64,000 bases of DNA from the NCBI RefSeq assembly GCF_010894435.1, contig NZ_JAAIXZ010000015.1, positions 62,001 to 126,000 on the forward strand, written 5' to 3'. Made by a program: the position numbers and the translations under genes. Positions 1 to 8,670 of the stretch are shown piece by piece. Numbering within the stretch: the first letter of the stretch is position 1; every line of letters begins with the position of its first letter. This stretch comes from Pyxidicoccus trucidator (GTDB taxonomy: Bacteria; Myxococcota; Myxococcia; Myxococcales; Myxococcaceae). Under the pieces are notes generated by a model. It was not told the DNA's origin, made no database searches, and saw only the letters and a program-made list of their open reading frames with translations.

Positions 1-1662
1 CCCACCCTGGGCCTGCTCAACGCGAGCTGGCGCGGCGAGGAGGACCGGGGCGAGGTGCGCGCGCGCCTGCGCCGGCTGATGGACCTGGGCCTCGTCGAAG
101 TATCCGACCGCGAGGCTCCTCGCGCCGAGTGGGCACTGCATGTCCCCGGTCCCATCTGGGATGCACTCCACGGTGAGGCCCCGGAGCGTCCCGCCCCGTG
201 GATGAAGCACCATGCCCACGAGACGCTGACGCGCGACGAGCCGCTCATCGTCCCCGACGCGCTGGGGGGAGCACTCACCCGGCTGCCGGTGCTGCTGGCC
301 TCGGGCGAGATCCGCGCACTGGTGGTCCGCGGCCCCCGTCACAACGGACGGCGCACACTGCTGCGCTCGGTGGCCCGCGCGCTGGGCCGGGGGGTGCTGG
401 AAGTCGAGGGGCCGCAGAAGGGGGACGACGCGCGGTGGCGCATGGTGGGGCCGCTGGCCACGCTGCTCCATGCGCTTCCCGTGGCGGTGCTGGAGCCGGC
501 TCCCGGCGAGGCCGCGGAGGTGCCGGAGTTGACCGGACTGGACGGTCCACTGGGCGTGGTGCTCGGCCGGCTGGGCGGCGTCTCCGGCGAGGGCGTGGAC
601 CGCGCCCTCACCCTGGCGGTGGACATGCCCGGCCCCGAGGAACGCGCCCTGCACTGGAAGCGGGGGCTGGCGGGCCGGCCCTGCGCCTGCGTGGAGGAGC
701 TCAGCGCCGCCTTCCGCCTCACCCGGGGCCATGTCCGCCGCGCGGCGCGGCTGGCGCAAGCTCACGCGGCGCTCGCCGGGCGCGCGGCGGTGGAGCCCAA
801 CGACGTGCGCGAGGCGGCGCGAGCCCTCAACCGGCAGGCCCTGGACACCCTGGCCGTGCGCCTCACCACTCCGGGCGACTGGGGCCAGCTCTCCGTGTCC
901 ACCGAGACGATGCGTGACTTGCGCCTCCTGGAGACGCGCTGCCGCAACCGCGAGCGCATGGGCGAGGCCGTGGGTGGCTCGCTGGCCCAGCAGCTCACGC
1001 CGGGCGTGCGCGCCCTCTTCCAGGGCCCCAGCGGCACCGGGAAGACGCTGGCCGCGCGCCTCGTCGCCGCGGCCCTGGGCCTGGACGTGTACCGGGTGGA
1101 GCTGTCCTCGGTGGTGAACAAGTACATCGGCGAGACGGAGAAGAACCTCGCCCGCATCTTCTCGCTCGCCGAGGAGCTGGACGTGGTGCTGCTCTTCGAC
1201 GAGGGCGACTCGCTGTTCGCCCGGCGCACCGGCGTGGGCTCGTCCACGGACCGGTACGCGAACCTCGAGACGAACTACCTCCTCCAGCGCATCGAGTCCT
1301 ACGAGGGCATCCTCCTCGTCACCACCAACGCGGCGGACGCCATCGACACCGCCTTCCAGCGACGCATGGACGTGGTGGTGGACTTCCGCGCGCCGGACCC
1401 GTCCGAGCGCTGGACGCTGTGGCAGCTCCACCTGCCCGCCGCGCACGCCGTGGACGCGGGCATGCTGCGCGAGGTGTCCGCCCGCTGCCAGCTCAGCGGC
1501 GGGCAGATTCGCAACGCCGTGCTGCACGCGTCGCTGCTGGCGCTGGAGGACGGCGGGCCGCTCGGCTCGGCACACCTGGAGGCCGGCGTGGTGCGCGAGT
1601 ACCGCAAGGCCGGCGATGTCTGTCCCCTGCGCCGCACCGGCGCCACCTCCCTGCGGGGCTGA
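1..1662 (+). CDS. AAA+ ATPase, eCIS-associated type (5' partial)
   Basis: The frame is open to the left edge, so the true start lies outside the window. The visible part begins with a winged-helix-like stretch. It is followed by a degenerate ATPase module whose P-loop-like motif GPRHNGRRT (about codons 111-119) has Arg in place of the Walker Lys. A complete AAA+ core follows, with Walker A GPSGTGKT (about codon 342), Walker B VVLLFDEGDSLF and a sensor segment TTNAADAIDTAFQRRMD. A single classical AAA+ domain behind a degraded one fits the ATPases found in eCIS (Afp15/Pvc15-like) clusters, where they are linked to particle assembly. The eCIS assignment rests mostly on the next gene, a cargo-toxin-like protein 12 bases downstream. 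It is not a ClpV-type tandem Clp ATPase. AAA+ assignment is firm; the eCIS role is inferred. Confidence 0.85.
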   Translation, partial: PTLGLLNASWRGEEDRGEVRARLRRLMDLGLVEVSDREAPRAEWALHVPGPIWDALHGEAPERPAPWMKHHAHETLTRDEPLIVPDALGGALTRLPVLLASGEIRALVVRGPRHNGRRTLLRSVARALGRGVLEVEGPQKGDDARWRMVGPLATLLHALPVAVLEPAPGEAAEVPELTGLDGPLGVVLGRLGGVSGEGVDRALTLAVDMPGPEERALHWKRGLAGRPCACVEELSAAFRLTRGHVRRAARLAQAHAALAGRAAVEPNDVREAARALNRQALDTLAVRLTTPGDWGQLSVSTETMRDLRLLETRCRNRERMGEAVGGSLAQQLTPGVRALFQGPSGTGKTLAARLVAAALGLDVYRVELSSVVNKYIGETEKNLARIFSLAEELDVVLLFDEGDSLFARRTGVGSSTDRYANLETNYLLQRIESYEGILLVTTNAADAIDTAFQRRMDVVVDFRAPDPSERWTLWQLHLPAAHAVDAGMLREVSARCQLSGGQIRNAVLHASLLALEDGGPLGSAHLEAGVVREYRKAGDVCPLRRTGATSLRG

Positions 1663-1674
1663 GAGCCACCACCC

Positions 1675-4600
1675 ATGCCTCCCGCCCGCGCCGCAGCACG
1701 AGGTCCCTCCCGCGCCCCCGCGCGCGGTGGGGCCCCCGCGCGTGCACGGGCGGGCGCCACGTCCGCGCCGGCACCGGGCGGCGCCGCGGTGAAGGTGGGC
1801 GGCGACGCGGAGAAGGACCCGCGCTTCCGCAAGGTCATCGAGCAGTTGGAGAAAGGAGCGAAGAAGACCCAGCAGCACCCGCCCGCCTCGCAGAAGGCCT
1901 CCGAGGCCCAGTCCGCCGCCGTGTCCCCGCCCACCGAGCGGACCGCCGGCGCCAAGGCCAATCAGGTCGACGCCATGAAGGCGGCGGACGCTCCCAAGGC
2001 AGACCCCAACGGTTTCCTCACGCTGCTGCGCGCGGAAATCGAAAAGGTGATGCCCAAGAACCTGGACGATGCCGACAAGTTCATGGAGGGCGGCGAGACG
2101 GGCCAGGTGAAGGACGCCGTCTCCGGAGGCGTGAAGGAGCAGAAGGACACGGCGGCGGGCCCCACCGAGCAGGCCACCTCCGCGCCGCCGGACCCCAGTG
2201 CCGTGCCGGCTCGGCAGGCCGAGGCCATGCCCGAGGAGCCGGCCGCGCCGCCTCCGCCCGTCAACGGCGCCGCCGCCATGCCCGCGCCGAAGCCCAAGGC
2301 GGAGGTGCAGGCGCTGGGCAAGCCCAAGGAGGACGCCGACCAGCAGATGAAGGACGCGGAGCTGACGCCGGAGCGGCTCAAGAAGGCGAATGACCCGCGC
2401 TTCTCCTCCGTGGTGTCGCAGAAGGGCACCGTGGAGAAGCTCGCCGCGGCGGCGCCCGGGAAGTACGTGTCCAGCGAGTCCGCCACGCTGGGGCAGGCCA
2501 AGGGCAAGGCGTCCGGCGACGCGAAGGCCGGCGTGGCGCAGATGGGCGGCGTGAAGCTGTCCGGCAACAGCAAGGTCAAGGCGCGGCAGTTCCTGGCCAA
2601 GCAGAAGGACGAGGCGCGGCGCAAGGCCGTCAGCGACCACATCGAGTCGCTGTACCAGAAGACGAAGCAGAAGGTGGACACGAAGCTGTCCACGCTCGAA
2701 GCCGACGTCATGCGCCTGTTCGACGTGGGCGCGGAAGCGGCCCTGGCGGACATGAAGTCGTACGCCAACCGTGAGATCGACAAGTTCAAGGACGACCGCT
2801 ACAGCGGCATCACCGGAGGCGCGCGCTGGCTGGCTGACCTGTTCCGCCCCGTGCCCGAGGGCATCAAGGTCATCCTCGGCCAGGCGCGCACGCGCTTCGC
2901 ATCGAAGATGGACGCGCTGGCGGTGCGCATCTCCGCCATGGTGGATGGCCGGCTCGCCGACGCGAAGGCGGAGGTCGACAAGGGCCAGGCCGCCATCAAG
3001 ACGTACGTGGACAGCCTGCCGAGGGACTTGCAGGCCGTGGGGCGCGAAGCGCAGCAGGCGATGACCGAGCGCTTCGACGAGCTGCGCAGCGGCATCGACT
3101 CGAAGAAGAACGACCTCGCCCAGAAGCTGGCGCAGAAATACAAGGAGGCGCACGACAAGGCGGACTCGGCGCTCAAGAAGCTGGAGGAGGAGAACGCCGG
3201 CGCGCTGAAGAAGCTGGCGGACGCCATCGGCGAGGTCATCAAGATCCTCACCGAGTTCAAGGACAAGCTGATGGCCGTGCTCCGCAAGGGGCTGGAGACC
3301 ATCAAGCTCATCCTCGCGGACCCCATCGGCTTCCTGGGCAACCTGCTCGCCGCCATCAAGCTGGGGTTCAACCAGTTCGTCGGCAACATCTGGACGCACC
3401 TCAAGAAGGGATTCATGGAGTGGCTGTTCGGCTCGCTGGCCAGCGCCGGCATCCAGGTGCCGAGCGACCTGAACGTGTGGTCCATCCTCAAGCTCGTCCT
3501 CGACGTGCTCGGGCTGACCTACGCGTGGATGCGCAGCGAGGCCGTGAAGCTGATGGGCGAGCGCAACGTGGCGCTCCTCGAGAAGCTGGTCGAGTACATC
3601 ACCATCACCATCAAGGGCGGCCCGCAGGCGCTGTGGGACAAGCTGAAGGAGGACCTGTCCAACCTCAAGGCAATGGTCATCGACGCCATCCAGAACTGGC
3701 TCATCGAGACCATCGTCAAGCAGGCCGTCACCAAGATTCTCTCGATGTTCAATCCGGCCGGCGCCATCGTCCAGGCCGTCATTGCCATCTACAACGTGGT
3801 GATGTGGGTCATCGAGAATGCCTCGCGCATCCTCGCGCTCATCGAGGCGATGGTGAACTCGGTGCATGCGATTGCGACGGGAGCGATTGGCGGCGCGGCT
3901 GCGTGGATTGAAAAGGCGCTGGCGAGCCTCATCCCCATCGTCATCGGCTTCCTCGCGCGGCTCATCGGCCTGGGCGGCATCTCCGCGAAGATCAAGGAGT
4001 TCATCACCAAGGTGCAGACGAAGGTCCGCGCCGCCGTACTCAAGTGGCTGAAGAAGGCCTGGGAGTACGTGAAGAAGCTGTTCGGGCGAGGGGGTGGCAA
4101 GGACAAGAAGGGCGCCGAGAAGCCCAAAGTGGACATCGGCTTCGCCATGGCCGGTACGGGCCACCAGCTGACGTTCGAGCCTCGCGGCGGAAGCGTCGTG
4201 GTGCTGATGGCGTCCGAGAAGCTGCCGCTGTCGGACAAGTTCAAGGTCGCCCACTCCGCCATCGACAACTTCAAGTACTACATGTCCTCTGTGACGGTCC
4301 CGGAGGTGAAGACCGAATGGCAGACCAAGATGCTGCCGGACCTCGAGAAGCTTCAGTCCTCGCTCGTCGGACGCTTCAAGGACATCTACGAGAAGCGCTT
4401 CAAGGACGAGAGCATCTCGGACGCACAGGCCAAGGCCCAGGTGGAGGCGCTCAAGAAGGAGGCAGAAAAGTTCCTGGCGCAGCTCGTGGAGTGGGGCTCC
4501 AAGACGGGCATCGCGGACCTCAGCAAGGCCTCCGTGGAACAGACGCTCCGCTCCAAGGGCGAGGCGCTCTGGAAAGCCGCCTGGGCGCAGACGAAGGCGG

Positions 4601-4935
4601 CCGTCGATGCGACCGTCGCAGGCCACGCGTTCCGGAGCGTACCCGTCAAATACAGGGGCAGTACCGCCACGGCATGGCGCGGCCCCCACAAAGCGCAGAC
4701 GCACTTCGATGTGGCGGACTTCGACGTGGACCTCTACGTGATCCACCCCGTTGCATTCGAGGAGGCGCGGCGCAAGGGCGCGCCCGTGCTCAACGGCAAG
4801 ATCTTCGCACCCAGCTCACGACTGGCAGACCTCGTCAGCGCCCAGGCCGCCGTCGTGGGTGACCTGGTTACCCGCTTCCCACATGTGAGGAAGGTCCGGA
4901 CGTCCTCGCTCGTCTTGCGGAAGGATGCGCCGTGA
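1675..4935 (+). CDS. Putative eCIS cargo toxin with nucleotidyltransferase-like C-terminus
   Basis: This is a 1086-residue protein with no signal peptide. Residues 1-250 are Ala/Pro/Lys-rich and look disordered. Residues 300-560 are Lys/Glu-rich amphipathic helix. Residues about 560-830 hold a long run of hydrophobic, amphipathic helices ending in a Lys-rich linker, a layout common in polymorphic toxins loaded into contractile injection particles. The last 95 residues carry an RGS motif (994-996) followed by DFDVDLY (1015-1021, with the D1017/D1019 pair). This matches the G-S...D-x-D signature of nucleotidyltransferase-fold domains, and similar KYRGS...FDVD tails occur at the ends of polymorphic toxins. 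The likely role is a delivered effector that modifies a nucleotide or RNA target; the substrate cannot be read from the sequence. It lies 12 bases after the AAA+ ATPase and 39 bases before a candidate immunity gene. Confidence 0.7.
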   Translation: MPPARAAARGPSRAPARGGAPARARAGATSAPAPGGAAVKVGGDAEKDPRFRKVIEQLEKGAKKTQQHPPASQKASEAQSAAVSPPTERTAGAKANQVDAMKAADAPKADPNGFLTLLRAEIEKVMPKNLDDADKFMEGGETGQVKDAVSGGVKEQKDTAAGPTEQATSAPPDPSAVPARQAEAMPEEPAAPPPPVNGAAAMPAPKPKAEVQALGKPKEDADQQMKDAELTPERLKKANDPRFSSVVSQKGTVEKLAAAAPGKYVSSESATLGQAKGKASGDAKAGVAQMGGVKLSGNSKVKARQFLAKQKDEARRKAVSDHIESLYQKTKQKVDTKLSTLEADVMRLFDVGAEAALADMKSYANREIDKFKDDRYSGITGGARWLADLFRPVPEGIKVILGQARTRFASKMDALAVRISAMVDGRLADAKAEVDKGQAAIKTYVDSLPRDLQAVGREAQQAMTERFDELRSGIDSKKNDLAQKLAQKYKEAHDKADSALKKLEEENAGALKKLADAIGEVIKILTEFKDKLMAVLRKGLETIKLILADPIGFLGNLLAAIKLGFNQFVGNIWTHLKKGFMEWLFGSLASAGIQVPSDLNVWSILKLVLDVLGLTYAWMRSEAVKLMGERNVALLEKLVEYITITIKGGPQALWDKLKEDLSNLKAMVIDAIQNWLIETIVKQAVTKILSMFNPAGAIVQAVIAIYNVVMWVIENASRILALIEAMVNSVHAIATGAIGGAAAWIEKALASLIPIVIGFLARLIGLGGISAKIKEFITKVQTKVRAAVLKWLKKAWEYVKKLFGRGGGKDKKGAEKPKVDIGFAMAGTGHQLTFEPRGGSVVVLMASEKLPLSDKFKVAHSAIDNFKYYMSSVTVPEVKTEWQTKMLPDLEKLQSSLVGRFKDIYEKRFKDESISDAQAKAQVEALKKEAEKFLAQLVEWGSKTGIADLSKASVEQTLRSKGEALWKAAWAQTKAAVDATVAGHAFRSVPVKYRGSTATAWRGPHKAQTHFDVADFDVDLYVIHPVAFEEARRKGAPVLNGKIFAPSSRLADLVSAQAAVVGDLVTRFPHVRKVRTSSLVLRKDAP

Positions 4936-4974
4936 GAAACCACCGTCTTTCGTTTCATGGAAGCTGAGGAACAC

Positions 4975-5361
4975 ATGAAGCGCACCGTCCTCGAGTTCTC
5001 GATACGTGCTGACGCCGCGGAGCCCGCCTCCGCCGTCATCCCCCGAATTGAGAAGGCACTCGGCTGCAGCCTCCAGTCCGAATGGATTCAGGGGGAGTAC
5101 GTCCGGCAGGGGTACCTGCTGGGCATGAAGATCTTCTTTAGCGAGTGGAGGGGGATTGGCGGGGCGCCGACCTTCCAGCTCCATGGTTTCGCCGAGAACT
5201 TCACCCCGGAGACGGCCGACTTCGTCGACATCAGTCTGGCCGTCATCGGACTGCTCGCGGAGCACGAGGCGGGCACCTGGCGCGTCCCTTCGAACAAGGA
5301 GATCGACGCGGAAATCGCGAACGCCTCGGGCACCGGGGCAGAGGAGCCAAGCGGCGAATGA
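4975..5361 (+). CDS. Small protein, candidate immunity partner of the upstream toxin
   Basis: A 128-residue acidic protein with no signal peptide or membrane segment. I chose the ATG at 4975 because GAGGA stands just upstream, whereas the in-frame ATG at 4957 has no clear ribosome binding site. I do not recognise the family. The position directly after a gene with a toxin-like C-terminus, the small size and the acidic, probably cytoplasmic nature fit an immunity protein. Its stop overlaps the start of the next gene in an ATGA arrangement, so it is probably cotranslated with the glycosyltransferase fusion. An unrelated small protein of the glycosyltransferase operon is the alternative. Confidence 0.55.
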   Translation: MKRTVLEFSIRADAAEPASAVIPRIEKALGCSLQSEWIQGEYVRQGYLLGMKIFFSEWRGIGGAPTFQLHGFAENFTPETADFVDISLAVIGLLAEHEAGTWRVPSNKEIDAEIANASGTGAEEPSGE

Positions 5362-7811
5362 GCTCCCGTCGAAACATCTTCGCCTGCCTCGTCCATGAGA
5401 GCCCGGAGTGCGTCATCGACCTGGTGCGCAACCTCCACCACCTGGACCCGGACTCGCGCATCCTGCTCTACAACGGAGGCCGCGACGCGGGCCTGCTCCA
5501 GGGCTTTCCCTTCGAGCGCTACAACGCCGTCGTCCACCCCACCCCACGGCCGATGAAGTGGGGGTGGCTGCACGACTTCGCGCTCGACTGCTTCCGCTTC
5601 GCGCTGGAGCACGAGCCGTTCGACGCGATGACCATCGTCGACTCGGACCAGCTCGGGCTTCGGCCCGGGTACTCCGGGTTCCTGGGTGACTTCCTGAAGA
5701 CGAACCCTGGCGCGGGGCTGCTGGGGAATGTGCAGACACCCCAGGGCCCGGGCAACCGCGCCGCCCCGGCCGTGAATGCCCGGCGCGAGCTGGACCTGTG
5801 GCGGCCCTTCCTGCGCAAGTTCCCCCAGGGCGAGGCCCAGTTCGTCCACTGGACGTTCTGGCCCTCCACCGTGTTCAGCGCGGACGCGGCGCGTGACCTG
5901 GTGAAGCTGTGGGACGGAGACCCGCAGCTGAATGACATCCTCCGACGCTCTCGCATCTGGGCCACCGAGGAGGTGCTCTTCCCCACCCTTGTCGCGCTGC
6001 TGGGCCACCGCGTCCTCACCAGCCCCTGCAACTACGACCTCGTCCGCTACCGCGTCCGGTACAGCCTCCGGCAGCTCGACGCGGCCATGGCCAACCCGGC
6101 CGCCTTCTGGGCCCACCCCATCCCCCGCCGTCCCGACGACCCGCTGCGCACCTATGTGCGCTCGCGGTACTCCGGGTACGAGGGGGCCGCGCGGGAAGCG
6201 CGGAACGTGGCTCCGGAGACGCGCGCCGTGGAGGTAGGGGACGTGGCACCAGAGGCGCATGCCGTGGAGGGACGGAACGGCACGCCGGTGCAGGAGGAGA
6301 CCGCGGGTGCGGAGACGAACCGGCCCCGGCTGCTGCTGACGTGGCCCATCCTCGCGGAGATGCGCAAGGTGGAGGGCTGGCTCTCCGACGAGGAGGCGGA
6401 CCTGCTCATCGCCGCGTCCTCCCACGCCCTGGCGTCGCTGCCCGCGCCCCATGCCGTCGTGGAGGTGGGCAGCTTCTGCGGGAAGGCCACCGTCATCCTG
6501 GGCCGCGTCGCCGAGTCGCTCGGCTCGACCGCGCCCGTGCATGCCATCGACCCCGGGGACGGCGTGGTCGGCTCGCGGGATGGCGGCCTGCGCCACCTGG
6601 GGCCGACGCGCGAGAAGCTCCAGCAGACGCTGCAGCAGGCCGGGCTCGCCTCGCGCGTCCGCGTCCACTTCGAATCCGCGCCCGCCGTGCCGTGGAGCGA
6701 GCCCATCGGCTTCCTCCTCGTGGACGGGCTGCATGACTACGCCAGCGTCGCCGCCGACTTCCACCACCTGGAGCCGTGGCTCGCCACCGGCGGGCTCGCC
6801 GCCTTCCATGACTGCGCGGACTACTTCCCCGGCGTGAAGCGCTTCGTGCAGGACCTGCTGCGCGGCGGCAGGTTCCGCCGCGTCCACACGGCGGGCACCC
6901 TCGTCGTCATGGAGAAGGTGGCGGCGGCGGAGCGCGCGGAGGCGATCACCGCGCCCGGGCGCATGAAGGACGGCGGGGCCACGGTGGAGGCGATGGCGGC
7001 ACGGCCCACCGAGGCGCCGCCAAGCGAGAGCATGGTTGGCATTGCCGAGGCTGCTGCTCTGCCCGTCGAAGCGCCGCTGACGGGGACGGCGCGCACGCGG
7101 GTGTCCTGCATCATGCCCACGTACAACCGGCGCCGGTTCGTCCCGCTCGCCGTGCGCTGGTTCCTCGCGCAGGACTGGCCGGACCGCGAGCTCATCGTCG
7201 TGGACGACGGCAACGAGCCTTGCGGGGACCTGCTCCCCGAGGACCCACGCATCCGCTACGTGCGCCTGGAGCGCCGCCACTCGCTGGGCGCCAAGCGCAA
7301 CCTCGCGTGCCAGGCGGCGAGCGGGAGCGTCATCGTCCACTGGGACGACGACGACTGGTCCGCGCCCACGCGCCTCACCTACCAGGTGTCGTCCCTGCTG
7401 AAGGCGGGCGCCGCCGTCTGCGGCCTCACCCGCGTCTACTACCACCAGCCCACCACCGGCCGCTCCTGGCAGTACGTCTACCCCGCCGGCCAGCGGCCCT
7501 GGGTGTCCGGCAACACGCTCTGCTACACGCGGGACTTCTGGCGGCGCAATCCCTTCCCCGACATCAACGTCGGAGAGGACGCACGCTTCCTCTGGAACGA
7601 CCCCTCCCGGAAGCTGCTCGCGCTGGAGGACGCGTCCTTCTTCGTCGCCTGCGTGCATGACGCCAACGTGGACCCCAAGCGCGTCCACCACCGCTTCTGG
7701 CACCCCCACTCCACCGACGCCGTCCGCGCGCTCATGGGGGACGCCTTCGACGCCCTTCGCCACGCCACCCTTTCCACGGAACAGCACCCGCTCGCCGCGG
7801 GAGCCCCCTGA
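5358..7811 (+). CDS. Glycosyltransferase-methyltransferase-glycosyltransferase fusion
   Basis: This 817-residue protein appears to combine three catalytic modules. Residues 1-270 form a glycosyltransferase-like domain with a possible metal-binding acidic motif, VDSDQ. Residues about 330-520 look like a class I SAM-dependent methyltransferase (Methyltransf_24 type), with the SAM-binding motif VVEVGSFCGKAT near residue 366 and a later LLVDGLHDY segment. Residues about 580-810 form a GT2 domain, with the nucleotide-sugar motif CIMPTYNRRRF near 580 and the acidic HWDDDDW near 660. Variable linkers separate the modules. The ATG at 5358 overlaps the previous stop. Such fusions usually build or cap surface glycans or O-antigen-like chains. 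A role in modifying the injection particle or its attachment to the cell surface is possible but inferred only from position. Confidence 0.8.
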   Translation: MSSRRNIFACLVHESPECVIDLVRNLHHLDPDSRILLYNGGRDAGLLQGFPFERYNAVVHPTPRPMKWGWLHDFALDCFRFALEHEPFDAMTIVDSDQLGLRPGYSGFLGDFLKTNPGAGLLGNVQTPQGPGNRAAPAVNARRELDLWRPFLRKFPQGEAQFVHWTFWPSTVFSADAARDLVKLWDGDPQLNDILRRSRIWATEEVLFPTLVALLGHRVLTSPCNYDLVRYRVRYSLRQLDAAMANPAAFWAHPIPRRPDDPLRTYVRSRYSGYEGAAREARNVAPETRAVEVGDVAPEAHAVEGRNGTPVQEETAGAETNRPRLLLTWPILAEMRKVEGWLSDEEADLLIAASSHALASLPAPHAVVEVGSFCGKATVILGRVAESLGSTAPVHAIDPGDGVVGSRDGGLRHLGPTREKLQQTLQQAGLASRVRVHFESAPAVPWSEPIGFLLVDGLHDYASVAADFHHLEPWLATGGLAAFHDCADYFPGVKRFVQDLLRGGRFRRVHTAGTLVVMEKVAAAERAEAITAPGRMKDGGATVEAMAARPTEAPPSESMVGIAEAAALPVEAPLTGTARTRVSCIMPTYNRRRFVPLAVRWFLAQDWPDRELIVVDDGNEPCGDLLPEDPRIRYVRLERRHSLGAKRNLACQAASGSVIVHWDDDDWSAPTRLTYQVSSLLKAGAAVCGLTRVYYHQPTTGRSWQYVYPAGQRPWVSGNTLCYTRDFWRRNPFPDINVGEDARFLWNDPSRKLLALEDASFFVACVHDANVDPKRVHHRFWHPHSTDAVRALMGDAFDALRHATLSTEQHPLAAGAP

Positions 7812-7819
7812 GGCCCGCC

Positions 7820-8584
7820 ATGACTCCCGCCCTCACCTTCGTCTTCCACGACCACATCGTCCGCCCCACCGTGGTCGCCGCCGTCCGCTCGGCCATCGCC
7901 CAGAACCGCAACGCCGTCGTCCACATCTACTGCGACCCGGCGAGCATCCCCCGCTACCAGCCGCTGCTGCCCAAGGCGCACTTCGAGGACCTGACGCAGT
8001 ACTTCGGCCCCTTGCAGACGACGCGGATGGAGGTGGCCGCGCGGCGCATGCCGGCGCTCGCGCTCCATCAGCACGGAGGCTGGTACCTGGACGCCTTCGA
8101 CACCCTCACCCTCAAGACGCTGCCCTCGGTGGAGCGCTTCACCATTGGCGAGGAATGCTGGGACTCGCGCCGCCGCTGCCCCGCCGCCTGCGCCAGCCCG
8201 CCGGGAGACGCCTTCGCCCAGGCGTGGCTCAACGCGATGAAGGCCGTGCCCGACGCCCAGTGGGAGCCCACGACGGACCAGAAGCTCGTCAACCGCGTCA
8301 TCGACTCGGGCCGCTTCCCCGTGGAGCGGCTGTCCACCGGTCAGCTCAACTGGCCGTCCGATAGCGGCTTCACCGGCGAGCTCCGCATGTCCGAGGACCA
8401 GGTCGAGTGGCTCCTCGATAACGCCTGGGTCGTCCACTACTACAGCCGGGGCGCACGGGGGCTCCCCTACAAGGAGATGAACCTCACCGCGCTGCGTCGC
8501 TGCCGCAACCTCGACGGCTGGCTGCCCCGGCTCATCCTCCACTACAGCCGGGGTGTACCCGAGGGGTCCGGACCGACCACCTGA
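7820..8584 (+). CDS. Glycosyltransferase with DXD-type sugar-binding motif
   Basis: A 254-residue protein that starts 8 bases after the glycosyltransferase fusion and is probably in the same operon. The central segment LALHQHGGWYLDAFDTL resembles the conserved sugar-nucleotide-binding region of the Gly_transf_sug/GT32-type families, where a Gly-Gly-x-Tyr-x-Asp core is diagnostic. There is no signal peptide or transmembrane helix, so it probably acts in the cytoplasm on a lipid- or protein-linked glycan together with the upstream enzyme. The donor and acceptor cannot be predicted. Confidence 0.7.
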   Translation: MTPALTFVFHDHIVRPTVVAAVRSAIAQNRNAVVHIYCDPASIPRYQPLLPKAHFEDLTQYFGPLQTTRMEVAARRMPALALHQHGGWYLDAFDTLTLKTLPSVERFTIGEECWDSRRRCPAACASPPGDAFAQAWLNAMKAVPDAQWEPTTDQKLVNRVIDSGRFPVERLSTGQLNWPSDSGFTGELRMSEDQVEWLLDNAWVVHYYSRGARGLPYKEMNLTALRRCRNLDGWLPRLILHYSRGVPEGSGPTT

Positions 8585-8670
8585 GCCGTTCAGCGTTGGC
8601 CACCTGGATTCGGAGCGGAGGGTTACCGTGGGGCGGTCATTGCTCACTTCTTGAGAGGGTGTGAGGATGG

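Noticed and set aside
1..1662. The AAA+ ATPase as ClpV of a type VI secretion system
   Set aside because: ClpV has two complete Clp-type AAA modules; here only one module has a complete Walker A, and the neighbours are not T6SS genes.
5088..7787. A long open frame of nearly 900 codons on the - strand opposite the glycosyltransferase fusion
   Set aside because: It lacks recognisable domains, is Val/Arg/Gly-rich as expected for antisense of high-GC coding DNA, and lies entirely under a gene with clear catalytic motifs.
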